This document shows positions 29,267 through 39,521 of a DNA stretch of 64,000 nt, one piece after another. A program made the position numbers and the translations under genes. Below the pieces are notes generated by a model that saw only the letters and a program-made list of their open reading frames with translations, had not been told where the DNA came from and did not search any database. Origin of the DNA: Haemophilus parainfluenzae. Its GTDB lineage: Bacteria > Pseudomonadota > Gammaproteobacteria > Enterobacterales > Pasteurellaceae. The DNA is taken from contig NZ_CP063120.1 in NCBI RefSeq assembly GCF_014931395.1, positions 124,001 through 188,000 of the forward strand, in the 5' to 3' direction. The first letter of the stretch is position 1. Every line of letters begins with the position of its first letter.

Positions 29267-30265
29267 TTATTGCTTAATACCACCGAATGCACCACGCGCT
29301 TGGTCGGCTTCATTAATGAATAGGCCTGTCATTTCTTGTGCATTTTCACCAAAGAAACCACCTTGGGTTTTTATACCATTCGCATTTCCGGCAAAGCTGT
29401 TACCTGAGATCTTACCGCCAAAGTTCATTCCTGGTAGAGCATTTGTTTTTCCTGCAATATTGATATCAATCACTTTTGTAGCAAAATCTGCTGTTGCTGT
29501 CATCTCGCTCAGTTCACTATAATTTTGCTCACCATCTTTCTTATAAACAGCACCACCTTTATACTCCACTTGACCTGAAGTTGGAATTTGAGCTACAGCT
29601 GTCGGCAAACCTTGTGCAAAGAAATATCGATTTCCCGTTAATGTGTCATAATAGGCACCAAATGCACTAGATTTAAAATTACTATTACTTAAAATCGTTT
29701 GTCGTTCTTTACGGAGATTATATTGATCGTCGTATGGCTCAAAACTCTCTGGATCCATCTCTCCCGCTCTTCTTAAAATATTGATATCCACTAATCGACC
29801 ATTTTCATCCGTAATAGTTAGGTCACGGATATCACGCGCTTGTGGACGAGAGGCCTCATTTTTCTCTCCAACTAAAATACCTCCAGAAATATAATCTGTC
29901 ATCTCACCGCTAGTGCCACCGAAAATTTTATCACCTAATGATACTTTAGATTTTTCATCTGCAAGCAATTTTTCAAGTTCTTTTAACTTTGTCTCAGTAT
30001 CTGAAGATGACGTATATGTATACGACCCTTTTGTTCCAGTTTGACTAACTTGGCTTTTGTTAGATTGGTTTTGACTGCCTTCATTACTTGATTTTGAATT
30101 TTTACTTTCTGTCTTCTTAGATAACTCAGCTATTTTTTGATTCAAATCGTTTTCGAGTTGGCGAATTTGCTCTGAATTATCTGTACCACCTTTCGAGCTA
30201 GAAGAACAAGCACTTAATGCCATAACACAAGAAAGAGCAATGATTGAAAGTTTAATTTTACTCAT
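29267..30265 (-). CDS. Surface lipoprotein with TbpB-type C-terminal beta-barrel (probable Slam-dependent haem or metal binder)
   Basis: A 332-residue lipoprotein. The signal ends MALSACSSSS (lipobox, Cys at about 20). A short coiled-coil stretch (EQIRQLENDLNQKIAELSKK) and a long Ser/Asn/Gln/Lys linker (to about residue 90) follow. The C-terminal part (about 220-332) looks like the barrel of TbpB, factor-H-binding protein and hemophilin: GGAVYKKDGE, ATADFATKVIDINIAGK, NFGGKISGNSFAGNANG, then the diagnostic end GGFFGENAQEMTGLFI...ARGAFGGIKQ. Such proteins are taken to the cell surface by Slam (DUF560) proteins, not found in this window. It is divergent from the TonB receptor, so they probably act together. 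The ligand is not determined by sequence. Confidence 0.72.
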   Translation of the reverse strand: MSKIKLSIIALSCVMALSACSSSSKGGTDNSEQIRQLENDLNQKIAELSKKTESKNSKSSNEGSQNQSNKSQVSQTGTKGSYTYTSSSDTETKLKELEKLLADEKSKVSLGDKIFGGTSGEMTDYISGGILVGEKNEASRPQARDIRDLTITDENGRLVDINILRRAGEMDPESFEPYDDQYNLRKERQTILSNSNFKSSAFGAYYDTLTGNRYFFAQGLPTAVAQIPTSGQVEYKGGAVYKKDGEQNYSELSEMTATADFATKVIDINIAGKTNALPGMNFGGKISGNSFAGNANGIKTQGGFFGENAQEMTGLFINEADQARGAFGGIKQ

Positions 30266-30330
30266 AGAAGAATCCTTATATGTTTATACTTTAAATTAAT
30301 AGATGCACACAATTTACATAAAATGAAAAT

Positions 30331-30351
30331 AATTTGCAATATCATTGTCAA
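30331..30351 (-). promoter_or_regulatory. Possible lipoprotein promoter -35 with weak Fur-like box
   Basis: A perfect -35, TTGACA, occurs on the minus strand at 30346-30351. It overlaps a 19-bp window (30331-30349) that matches the Fur consensus at about 12 of 19 positions. The matching -10 is not clear. Fur control is plausible for a haem or metal locus but unproven. Confidence 0.3.
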
Positions 30352-30364
30352 ATTTCTTTAACTT

Positions 30365-30392
30365 TTGTAAACTTTACTCCAAAGTTTATATA
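30365..30392 (+). promoter_or_regulatory. TonB-receptor promoter with internal palindrome
   Basis: TTGTAA (30365-30370) and TATATA (30387-30392) are 16 bp apart. The spacer is occupied by a perfect 8-bp inverted repeat, TAAACTTT-ACTCC-AAAGTTTA (30368-30388), which overlaps both promoter hexamers. It does not fit Fur, PurR, ArgR or CRP. A protein bound here would exclude polymerase. Confidence 0.5.
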
Positions 30393-30415
30393 TCAATCGA
30401 ATTTTAGGTGAAATT

Positions 30416-32710
30416 ATGGCTCTTAAATTTCCTCTTTCTTTAGGTGCAATTTGTGTAGCAGTAGCTTTACAAGCTTACGCAGAAGAACAAACAACACTAG
30501 ATACCATCACGGTAACCGATACTGAAATCAAAGCAAGTCAAATTAAAAAAACTCGTAAAGTCATTCAAGAAGAGTTAGTGGCTGATAATTATGACTTAGT
30601 GCGTTATGCAACTGATGTTGGCATCAGCGATAATGGTCGTCGTAACAAAGGTTTTGCAATGCGAGGCGTAGAAGGTAACCGCGTGGGTATTAGTGTTGAT
30701 GGTGTTAATTTACCTGAATCAGAAGAAAATTCACTTTATGCACGTTATGGTAACTTTAATAGCTCACGACTAAGCATTGATCCTGAATTAGTACAAGGTA
30801 TTGACATTATTCGCGGTTCAGACTCATTCAATACGGGAAGTGGTTCACTCGGTGGTTCCGTAAACTATCGCACTCTTGGCCCAGAAGACATTATTCTACC
30901 AGGTAAAAAATGGGGTGTTTTACTTAAAAACGGTTACGCGAGTAAAAACCGTGAATGGACAAACACGATAGGTACGGCTTATAGAGATGATAAATTTGAT
31001 GCGACTTTACTCTATTCTCACCGCAATGGGCATGAAATGAAAAGTCGTGGTAATGGTGAAGATATTTTTGGTAATGCTCGCGGTATTCCAGATCCATCCC
31101 ACCATAAGAATCACAGTTATTTAGCGAAAATTGGCTACTTTATTACTCCTTTACATCGTATAAGCGCATCATTTAATGGACAAAAAGCCAATAATTTTGT
31201 TGATGAAAAGTCTTATCAACTTTCTGGTATTTGGCGTGAATCTGAAGATATTGGTAAACGTTATAATGCTAACCTTGCCTACGAATATTTTCCAGAAAAT
31301 AATCGTTGGTTAAGTTATGTGAAAACTGACCTAGATTGGCAAAAAACAAGTGTTGGTTCAAATAACTATAAAGGCGGCCACCGTTATGATGCCGATTTAA
31401 ATAAGGCGTTAGAAAAACGTTTATATGAAATCCAAGATACACATATGAACACCCGCTTTATACGCGGATCATTACGAGTTGATTTTCAGCCGTGGGAAAG
31501 CCGTTTTGGTAGCCATCAATTCACTATAAAAACCGGTATCTCACAAAAAGATTTTGATAACCGTAATAACCATGAATATTTAAATATAAATGCTGATGGT
31601 TCTAGCGCGAAAGATAGTGAATCCATTCAACATCCTGTAAGAACTCGTTCATTTTTTGCTCAGTTACAAGATAATGTGACTTGGAATGACATATTTTCTA
31701 GCCAGCTTGGTATTCGTTATGACTGGGATGAATTAGTACCACAAGATTTAAATGCAACCTGTCGTGCTTGTAGCAGTACGCCTGCATCAAATACCTTCCA
31801 AAGTATCAGTGGCTCATTAGGATTAGATGCTCAACTTAATGATATTTGGAAAATCGGTTATAACATTTCTACTGGTTTTCGTATCCCAACTGCATCAGAG
31901 ATGTATTTCACTTATGAGCATCCAGCAGGTAACTGGATAGCGAATCCAGATCTAGAAGCCGAACAGGCGCTCAATCAATCTATTTATGTTCAAGCTGAAC
32001 ATAAATTAGGTTCATTCGGTCTAAATCTGTATCATACGCGTTATAAAAATTTCCTCTATGAACAGGAGTCAACCTATAAGAAATGGAATAGATTCTACGA
32101 CTCATATAGTGCAGGCTATGGACAGTTACCTTATTACACAACTATCGCACAACAAGCAGTAAATATTGATCGTGCTAAAATTTCAGGTGTGGAGTTTACG
32201 AGTAAAGTTAATTTAGATCAGATTATTTCAGCTATTCCACAAGGTTGGAAATTTACAGCAAATCTTGGTTATGCTAAGGGGAAACTTAGCGGCACTGAAG
32301 CAAGCTTGCTTTCCATTCAACCTATTAAAGTGATTCTAGGAATTGGGTATGAAGACCCAAATGATCTTTGGGGAATTAATGCGAAAGCTAGTTACCTTGG
32401 AGCGAAGAAAGCTAAAGATGCGCAAATAGTACAGTACACGCCAAATTTTGAGAGAGAAGTCAAAAGCTACCCTTATCTCAATAATTCAGCGGTCTTATTT
32501 GATCTATATGGTTTCTATAAAGTGAATAAAAATATCACACTACGAGCAGGGCTTTATAACTTATTTAATCGCAAATATCACACTTGGGATACCCTACGTG
32601 GTATTAACAAAATAAGTACGACTGATTCAGTTGATAAAGAAGGAAAAGGTTTAGAGCGTTTTTATGCGCCAGGACGTAATTTTGCAGCATCTATTGAGAT
32701 TCGTTTTTAA
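30416..32710 (+). CDS. TonB-dependent outer-membrane receptor (haemoglobin/transferrin/haem type)
   Basis: A 764-residue receptor with a signal peptide cleaved near AYA-EE and a TonB box at LDTITVTD. The plug domain contains RRNKGFAMRGVEGNRVGISVDGV and IDIIRGSDSFNTGSGSLGGSV. The barrel ends with an aromatic, IEIRF. Haem-receptor-like boxes are present: FRIP (488-491), the His502 region YEHP, and NPDL (510-513), variants of the FRAP and NPNL boxes that flank the haem-ligating His in HemR-type receptors. A CRAC pair is in a predicted external loop. No tetranucleotide repeat, and so no phase variation of the H. influenzae hgp type, is visible. It is divergent from a TbpB-barrel lipoprotein. Haem, haemoglobin or another haem carrier is the likeliest cargo. 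Confidence 0.85.
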   Translation: MALKFPLSLGAICVAVALQAYAEEQTTLDTITVTDTEIKASQIKKTRKVIQEELVADNYDLVRYATDVGISDNGRRNKGFAMRGVEGNRVGISVDGVNLPESEENSLYARYGNFNSSRLSIDPELVQGIDIIRGSDSFNTGSGSLGGSVNYRTLGPEDIILPGKKWGVLLKNGYASKNREWTNTIGTAYRDDKFDATLLYSHRNGHEMKSRGNGEDIFGNARGIPDPSHHKNHSYLAKIGYFITPLHRISASFNGQKANNFVDEKSYQLSGIWRESEDIGKRYNANLAYEYFPENNRWLSYVKTDLDWQKTSVGSNNYKGGHRYDADLNKALEKRLYEIQDTHMNTRFIRGSLRVDFQPWESRFGSHQFTIKTGISQKDFDNRNNHEYLNINADGSSAKDSESIQHPVRTRSFFAQLQDNVTWNDIFSSQLGIRYDWDELVPQDLNATCRACSSTPASNTFQSISGSLGLDAQLNDIWKIGYNISTGFRIPTASEMYFTYEHPAGNWIANPDLEAEQALNQSIYVQAEHKLGSFGLNLYHTRYKNFLYEQESTYKKWNRFYDSYSAGYGQLPYYTTIAQQAVNIDRAKISGVEFTSKVNLDQIISAIPQGWKFTANLGYAKGKLSGTEASLLSIQPIKVILGIGYEDPNDLWGINAKASYLGAKKAKDAQIVQYTPNFEREVKSYPYLNNSAVLFDLYGFYKVNKNITLRAGLYNLFNRKYHTWDTLRGINKISTTDSVDKEGKGLERFYAPGRNFAASIEIRF

Positions 32711-32727
32711 TTGATTACATCCTTAGT

Positions 32728-32759
32728 AAAAAAGGGCGAACATCATGTTCGCCCTTTTT
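32728..32759. terminator. Terminator, copy 2 of an exact 31-bp repeat
   Basis: This is the same AAAAAAGGGCGAACA-TCA-TGTTCGCCCTTTT stem found at 29213-29243, here between the convergent TonB receptor and raiA. Together the two copies bracket the lipoprotein/receptor locus. Confidence 0.9.
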
Positions 32760-32775
32760 ATTTATTCATTATCCT

Positions 32776-33099
32776 TTATTTTTCAAAAGAATCTTTCAAA
32801 CGCTCATCTGATCGGCGGGATTCGCCTTTATGTTGAAGTTTATTTAATTGACGTTCTAATTTTTCTTCGACTTCATTGATCGCTTTATACATATCATCAG
32901 CCGTTGCAGTGGCTAACAGATTACCTAATGGAGTTCCAATTGAAGCCTCTACTGAAAAGCCGTTTGGTACTTTACTTAAAACAAAGTGCGGGCTAATCAG
33001 TTGAGTGTGCCATTTCTCTAATTTTGCAAGTCTTCCCTCCACATGTTCACGAATTGCAGGGGTGATTTCCATTTGTTTACTTGTGATATTGAGTGTCAT
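32776..33099 (-). CDS. raiA: Ribosome-associated inhibitor A (YfiA/HPF family)
   Basis: A 107-residue short-form ribosome hibernation factor. It begins [31 protein letters not shown] and continues with [44 protein letters not shown], the beta-alpha-beta-beta-beta-alpha fold that binds the 30S decoding region and blocks translation in stationary phase or cold. The C-terminal extension ([16 protein letters not shown]) fits the RaiA/YfiA type better than the shorter Hpf. Its 5' region has a GAACC-GAAG-GGTTC mini-hairpin just before the ribosome-binding site. Confidence 0.9.
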   Translation of the reverse strand: MTLNITSKQMEITPAIREHVEGRLAKLEKWHTQLISPHFVLSKVPNGFSVEASIGTPLGNLLATATADDMYKAINEVEEKLERQLNKLQHKGESRRSDERLKDSFEK

Positions 33100-33298
33100 A
33101 GCATTTACCTCTTTTGCTTAAATGAACCCTTCGGTTCCGTTCATCTTTAATAACAACATATCGACCTTGAACCACTTTTTCAAGTGCTTTTAGGGAAATA
33201 AAAAAACAAATGTTCAAAAATATGATCGGGATCTAATTTCTGAAAAAATGTGATTTCATTTCCGTGTAAACTTGTTATGATGTAAAGCTGTAAACAAC

Positions 33299-33330
33299 AA
33301 AGGGAAGCACTCGGCTTCCCTTTTCTTTTT
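33299..33330. terminator. Hairpin downstream of the AGCS symporter gene
   Basis: AAAGGGAAG-CACTCGG-CTTCCCTTT lies 18 bp past the stop of the minus-strand symporter gene. On that strand the stem is followed by TTTGTTGTTT, a modest T run; the opposite strand has a better one. Confidence 0.65.
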
Positions 33331-33340
33331 ATGAGATAAA

Positions 33341-34711
33341 TTAGGCTAATTCATCTTGATCATGTTGCGTCGCTTTTAAACGTTCAAAGTAATCTTTGGT
33401 TTCTGAAATAATCTCTTTACGCAAACCAATTAATGCTACCAAGTTCGGGAAAGCCATTAAACCATTCACGATATCCGCTAAGATCCAAATTAAATCTAAA
33501 GTCAGGAATGAGCCTGCCCCAACCAGAACAATAAACACGAAGCGATACACTTTAATACCACGGATACCAACTAGATAAAGGAAACAACGTTCACCGTAGT
33601 AGCACCAACCTAAAATTGTGGTGAAAGCAAAAAATAATAGGCCAACTGTTACAATCGTTGCACCAAATGATGTACCTAATCCCTGAGCAAAAGCATAGTT
33701 AGTCACACTTGCGCCTGAAAGCTCAGGATTACTCCATGCTCCCGTAATAACAAGCACTAAGCCTGTCATCGTACATACGATGATAGTATCTAAAAATGTC
33801 CCTGTCATCGAAATTAAACCTTGGCGAACGGGCTCTTTCGTTTGCGCTGCTGCGGCTGCGATTGGCGCACTCCCTAAACCTGATTCATTTGAGAAAATAC
33901 CACGCGCAACACCCGATTGAATGGCTTTCATCACGGTAAAGCCAACTGCACCACCTAAAGCTGCCTGAGGATTAAACGCACTCTGAATAATTAATGCAAT
34001 TGCTGCTGGCAATTTGTCGTAATTAACGATTAAGATGATAATTGAAGTCGTTACATAACCCAGCGCCATAAAAGGCACAATGACTGCAGATGCTCTCGCA
34101 ATACGTCTTACTCCACCAAGAATAATCATAGCGACCAATACCGTCACCACTGTTGCAGTAATCACAACAGGCACGTTAAAGGTGTCTTGCATTGCATGCG
34201 TAATCGCATTCACTTGAGGGAAAGTACCGATACCGAAAAAAGCTACCAACACCCCAAATAGTGCAAATAATTTTGCTAACCATTTGATACCAAGACCGCG
34301 TTCGATGTAGTACATTGGCCCACCTGCCATAAAACCGTATTTATCACGTACACGATATTTCACCGCAAGCAAACATTCTGCATATTTAGTTGCCATGCCT
34401 AATAATGCAACTAGCCACATCCAAAAAATCGAGCCAGGTCCACCCGCTTGCACGGCGGTCGCTACACCCACGATATTCCCTGTACCAATGGTTGCCGCTA
34501 ATGCGGTACAAAGTGCGGCAAAAGAAGACACGTCCCCTTTGCCTTTATTTGCGCCACGAGCAAATAAATAGCCCAAGGCACGAGGCAAATAACGAATTTG
34601 CAAAAAGCCTAAACGAAGGGTGAGATAAAGTCCGGTTCCGGACAAAAGAATAAGTAGAGGCGGTCCCCATATAAAGCTACTAATAGCCGATAAGATTGTC
34701 TGTAATGACAT
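33341..34711 (-). CDS. Sodium:alanine/glycine symporter (AGCS family)
   Basis: A 456-residue inner-membrane carrier with about eleven hydrophobic segments, homologous to AlsT/DagA/YaaJ. Family motifs include GPPLLILLSGTGLYLTLRLGFLQIRYLP near the N-terminus, GDVSSFAALCTALAATIGTGNIVGVATAVQ, GGPGSIFWMWLVALLGMATKYAECLLA and GIFSNESGLGSAPIAAAAA. It imports alanine or glycine with Na+. I start at 34711 (MSLQT), preceded by GAGGAA; a longer reading to 34879 would translate through the second aptamer of the glycine riboswitch just upstream. That riboswitch makes glycine the likely physiological substrate. A hairpin follows the gene. Confidence 0.93.
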   Translation of the reverse strand: MSLQTILSAISSFIWGPPLLILLSGTGLYLTLRLGFLQIRYLPRALGYLFARGANKGKGDVSSFAALCTALAATIGTGNIVGVATAVQAGGPGSIFWMWLVALLGMATKYAECLLAVKYRVRDKYGFMAGGPMYYIERGLGIKWLAKLFALFGVLVAFFGIGTFPQVNAITHAMQDTFNVPVVITATVVTVLVAMIILGGVRRIARASAVIVPFMALGYVTTSIIILIVNYDKLPAAIALIIQSAFNPQAALGGAVGFTVMKAIQSGVARGIFSNESGLGSAPIAAAAAQTKEPVRQGLISMTGTFLDTIIVCTMTGLVLVITGAWSNPELSGASVTNYAFAQGLGTSFGATIVTVGLLFFAFTTILGWCYYGERCFLYLVGIRGIKVYRFVFIVLVGAGSFLTLDLIWILADIVNGLMAFPNLVALIGLRKEIISETKDYFERLKATQHDQDELA

Positions 34712-34768
34712 TGATGATTCCTCGTCGTTTAAAATACAAATAAACTCGACAAGGAGACAAGAAGAATC
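34712..34768 (-). promoter_or_regulatory. Probable riboswitch expression platform over the symporter ribosome-binding site
   Basis: On the minus strand the Shine-Dalgarno segment GACGAGGAATC (34716-34726) is nearly complementary to GATTCTTCTTGTC (34756-34768), which lies between aptamer 2 and the gene. Pairing would hide the ribosome-binding site. This suggests translational control by glycine; the direction (on or off) cannot be read with certainty. Confidence 0.45.
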
Positions 34769-34799
34769 CCGATAGAAATTATATTGATAATACGGATTG

Positions 34800-35000
34800 T
34801 CTTTTGCCCCTGTCCTTTTGCCTGAGCGTTTGGAAAACAATCGAAAATTCGACCGCTCTTTTGCGCCTTCGGCGTCCATTTACATCAATAAAATGCAATA
34901 GATCTCTCCAAGGGTTCGTCCAGTAACAGTCCCTGCAATCTTGCGATTGCGCCTGAAAGATTTTACCTCGTCGGCGTAGGGGCAATTCCCTACTCTCCAG
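34800..35000 (-). promoter_or_regulatory. Tandem glycine riboswitch
   Basis: Read on the minus strand, two glycine aptamers follow each other. Aptamer 1 starts GGAGAGTAGGG (34988-34998) and has CGCCGACGAGGTAAA, TCTTTCAGGCGCA, GGGACTGTTACTGGACGAACC. After a short linker, aptamer 2 starts TTGGAGAGATC and has ACGCCGAAGGCGCAAAAG, then the canonical CTCAGGCAAAAGGACAG. These are the conserved cores of the gcvT-type riboswitch. It sits in the 380-bp leader of the AGCS symporter and should couple import to glycine level. The rest of the gap up to 35136 shows no gene. Confidence 0.93.
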
Positions 35001-35136
35001 CTACCTTCTTCCGAACTCACTTTTTACGTTTTATTTTTTATCGCAAAAAGTGTCGCGAATTTTAGCAAACTTGAAAGGCTAACTCAATGGATTGACGAAA
35101 AAAGGCTTAGATAACAAGGTGAAAGCAGATAAAAAC

Positions 35137-35218
35137 AAAGTGCAGTCAAAAATTTTCTTATTTTTTGACCGCACTTTTTTCAAATCAAAAAAGAAAGGCA
35201 GATCATTGCCTGCCTTTA
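35137..35218 (-). terminator. tktA terminator plus a decayed inverted uptake-signal pair
   Basis: AAAGGCAG-(8 nt)-CTGCCTTT (35194-35217) followed on the minus strand by CTTTTTTG is the proximal tktA terminator. Beyond it, AAAGTGCAGTCAAAAA / TTTTTGACCGCACTTT (35137-35177) is a second stem in which one arm has lost the uptake signal by a single G-to-A change. Confidence 0.8.
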
Positions 35219-35231
35219 TCCATTTTAATAA

Positions 35232-37229
35232 TTATAAAATCTCTTTTGCTTTTGCTACCACGTTATCCACGGTGAAACCAAAGAGTTTGAATAATTGATC
35301 TGCTGGTGCTGATTCACCAAAGCTATTCATACCAACCACGCGACCTTCAAAGCCAACGTATTTATACCAGAAGTCTGCAATACCTGCTTCGATTGCAACA
35401 CGTTTGGTTACGGCTGCAGGTAACACACTTTCACGGTACGCTGCATCTTGTTTGTCGAAACGGTTAGTACTTGGCATAGAGACGACACGCACTTTTTTAC
35501 CTTCAGCAGTCAATACATCTGCTGCTTTCACTGCCAATTCCACTTCAGAACCTGTCGCAATGAAGATTAACTCTGGTGTACCCTCACAGTCTTTTAACAC
35601 ATAAGCACCACGTTTAACGGCATCTAATTGTGCAGAAGTGCGGTCCATTTGTGCTAAGTTTTGACGGGTAAAGATCAACGCACTTGGGCCATCTTGACGT
35701 TCAACCGCTTGTTGCCATGCGATGGCTGATTCCACTTGGTCACATGGACGCCATGTTTCAAGATTTGGAATTAAGCGTAATGATGTAGTTTGCTCAACTG
35801 GTTGGTGAGTTGGACCATCTTCGCCTAAACCGATCGAGTCGTGCGTATAAACGAATAAAGTGCGTTGTTTCATTAATGCGGCCATACGCACCGCATTGTG
35901 TGCATATTCGTAGAACATCAAGAAGGTTGCGCCATAAGGAATGAACCCGCCGTGTAAAGCAATACCATTCATAATCGCTGACATACCGAACTCACGCACA
36001 CCATAGTTGATATAGTTACCACCTACGTTTTCGTGGGCACGAATTGGTTTAGAACCGCTCCATAACGTTAAGTTAGAGCTTGCTAAGTCTGCTGAGCCAC
36101 CTAAGAATTCAGGTAATACATGTGCATAAGCTTCGATTGCATTTTGTGATGCTTTACGGCTTGCAATATTTGCAGGATTTGCTTGTAATTTTTCAATGAA
36201 TGCTTTAGATTCTGCCGCCCAATTTGCTGGTAATTCACCATTTACACGACGTGTAAATTCTGCTGCAAGTTCAGGGTATGCTTTTGCATAAGCCGCAAAT
36301 TTTTCTTCCCAAGATTTTTCTGCTGCCGCACCTTTTTCTTTTGCTGACCATTCCGCATAGTACTCTGCTGGAATTTCAAATGGACCATATTCCCAACCAA
36401 GTGCTTTACGGGTTAGTGCGATTTCTTCATCACCTAATGGCGCACCATGACAATCATGGGAGCCTGATTTATTTGGTGAACCAAAGCCGATGATAGTTTT
36501 ACAAATAATTAATGTTGGTTTTTCTTTTTCTGCTTGAGCAAGAATAGTTGCGGCACGAATTTGTTCTGCATCGTGACCATCAACATTGCGAATCACTTGC
36601 CAGCCATAAGCTTCAAAACGTTCTGCCGTATCATCGCTGAACCAACCATCAACATGACCATCAATCGAAATATTGTTGTCATCGTAGAAGGCGATTAATT
36701 TACCTAGGCCTAATGTTCCTGCTAAAGAGCAAGCTTCGTGAGAAATCCCTTCCATTAAACAGCCATCGCCTAAGAACACATAAGTGTGGTGATCCACGAT
36801 TTCATGACCTTCACGGTTAAATTGACCTGCTAATGTTTTCTCCGCAATCGCCATACCCACGGCATTGGTAATACCTTGACCTAACGGACCGGTTGTGGTT
36901 TCAACACCTGGCGCGTAACCATATTCTGGGTGGCCTGGGGTTTTAGAATGTAATTGACGGAATTGTTTTAAATCTTCGATAGAAAGATCATAGCCTGTTA
37001 AATGTAATAAGCTATAGATCAACATTGAACCGTGGCCATTAGAAAGCACAAAACGGTCGCGATCGGCCCATTTAGGATTGTTTGGGTTGTGTTTTAAGAA
37101 ATCGCGCCATAATACTTCAGCGATATCCGCCATTCCCATCGGTGCACCTGGGTGGCCTGATTTCGCTTTTTGTACTGCATCCATTGATAGCGCACGAATT
37201 GCGTTGGCGAGTTGTCTACGAGTTGCCAT
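35232..37229 (-). CDS. tktA: Transketolase
   Basis: A 665-residue thiamine-diphosphate enzyme of the non-oxidative pentose phosphate pathway, moving two-carbon ketol units between sugar phosphates. The N-terminal ThDP domain shows [58 protein letters not shown] and the [18 protein letters not shown] diphosphate-binding motif. The pyrimidine domain shows [20 protein letters not shown] and [18 protein letters not shown]. Length is normal. It is preceded by a good ribosome-binding site (AGGAG) and ends at a terminator. Confidence 0.97.
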   Translation of the reverse strand: MATRRQLANAIRALSMDAVQKAKSGHPGAPMGMADIAEVLWRDFLKHNPNNPKWADRDRFVLSNGHGSMLIYSLLHLTGYDLSIEDLKQFRQLHSKTPGHPEYGYAPGVETTTGPLGQGITNAVGMAIAEKTLAGQFNREGHEIVDHHTYVFLGDGCLMEGISHEACSLAGTLGLGKLIAFYDDNNISIDGHVDGWFSDDTAERFEAYGWQVIRNVDGHDAEQIRAATILAQAEKEKPTLIICKTIIGFGSPNKSGSHDCHGAPLGDEEIALTRKALGWEYGPFEIPAEYYAEWSAKEKGAAAEKSWEEKFAAYAKAYPELAAEFTRRVNGELPANWAAESKAFIEKLQANPANIASRKASQNAIEAYAHVLPEFLGGSADLASSNLTLWSGSKPIRAHENVGGNYINYGVREFGMSAIMNGIALHGGFIPYGATFLMFYEYAHNAVRMAALMKQRTLFVYTHDSIGLGEDGPTHQPVEQTTSLRLIPNLETWRPCDQVESAIAWQQAVERQDGPSALIFTRQNLAQMDRTSAQLDAVKRGAYVLKDCEGTPELIFIATGSEVELAVKAADVLTAEGKKVRVVSMPSTNRFDKQDAAYRESVLPAAVTKRVAIEAGIADFWYKYVGFEGRVVGMNSFGESAPADQLFKLFGFTVDNVVAKAKEIL

Positions 37230-37314
37230 GTTTTTCTCCTATCTAAATAATTCTCAGCATTCTACCCTATTTACTGATTGGCTTAACCAATATTTGCAAT
37301 TTTATTTAACTTGA

Positions 37315-38016
37315 TCAAATTCTTCGACGACGTTGATGGAAACGCTGGCTACTTGATTTACCTTGTAAATTGACCACCGTTTTAGTTTCCACTGGTTTTC
37401 GATATGTTCGACGATAATGACTTAAAAAATAATGAATGGAACTGGCGAATAAAGCGCCTAATAAAAAGACCACGACAATTTCACCATATAAGCGATGAAA
37501 CACTTGATTGATTTTGCTCTGCGTCGTTTGAGCATATTGGGCGTCAAAGGTCACACGTAAAAAGCCTCGGACAGCATTATTGGAAGCCGAATAAATCGGT
37601 TCAACAATTTGTTGTGTTGAAAACTCACCTTCATTTTTATGCTCAAGACCAAGTTGCTCACGAAGATTGCCGGTATTGGTACTTTGTGCCAATTCTTTGC
37701 CATTATAATCATAAATGGTCGCATCGAGCACAAAGTCTTCTTTGACTAAATTATCTAAATTTTCGACGAGCTGATCGGATTTCACATTATTGGTTAATAA
37801 AACTGAAAATAAATTGGCTTGCTGACGAACCAAAGTATGCGATAAATTCGCTACTTGATTCACACTTGAAAGCTGTGAACCAATCTTAAATTGTTTCACA
37901 CCAAACAAAATCACCGCCATGGCACCGATACAAAGCAGCACGATGAGCCCAAACATCAGTGATTTTTGAAGTTTTTCTTTAATTAATTGCACGTTGTTTT
38001 TCCATTTTTTCGCCAA
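37315..38016 (-). CDS. ytjB: YtjB/SMP family membrane protein
   Basis: A 233-residue protein with an N-terminal membrane segment (LMFGLIVLLCIGAMAVILFGV, about 20-40) and a second near residues 176-198 (GEIVVVFLLGALFASSIHYFL), which enclose a periplasmic domain of about 130 residues. The C-terminus is cytoplasmic and strongly basic (RFHQRRRRI). The sequence and its position, divergent from serB with 44 bp between starts, match YtjB/SMP, which is next to serB in E. coli too. Its role is not established. Confidence 0.8.
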   Translation of the reverse strand: MAKKWKNNVQLIKEKLQKSLMFGLIVLLCIGAMAVILFGVKQFKIGSQLSSVNQVANLSHTLVRQQANLFSVLLTNNVKSDQLVENLDNLVKEDFVLDATIYDYNGKELAQSTNTGNLREQLGLEHKNEGEFSTQQIVEPIYSASNNAVRGFLRVTFDAQYAQTTQSKINQVFHRLYGEIVVVFLLGALFASSIHYFLSHYRRTYRKPVETKTVVNLQGKSSSQRFHQRRRRI

Positions 38017-38060
38017 GATCGGCTAGAATAGATGAGTATTCACAATTTACAGGATTTTCT

Positions 38061-39517
<1,457 letters not shown>

Positions 39518-39521
39518 TTTA

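Noticed and set aside
30416..32710. Phase-variable haemoglobin receptor of the Hgp type
   Set aside because: No CCAA or other tetranucleotide repeat tract is present near the start of the gene.
34712..34879. In-frame upstream extension of the AGCS symporter by 56 residues
   Set aside because: It would translate the second aptamer of the glycine riboswitch; the ATG at 34711 has GAGGAA upstream and gives the family N-terminus.
29013..35168. Lack of uptake signals as proof of recent horizontal transfer of the receptor locus
   Set aside because: A longer gap exists across the conserved nqr operon (54829 to 62326), so spacing alone is not evidence.
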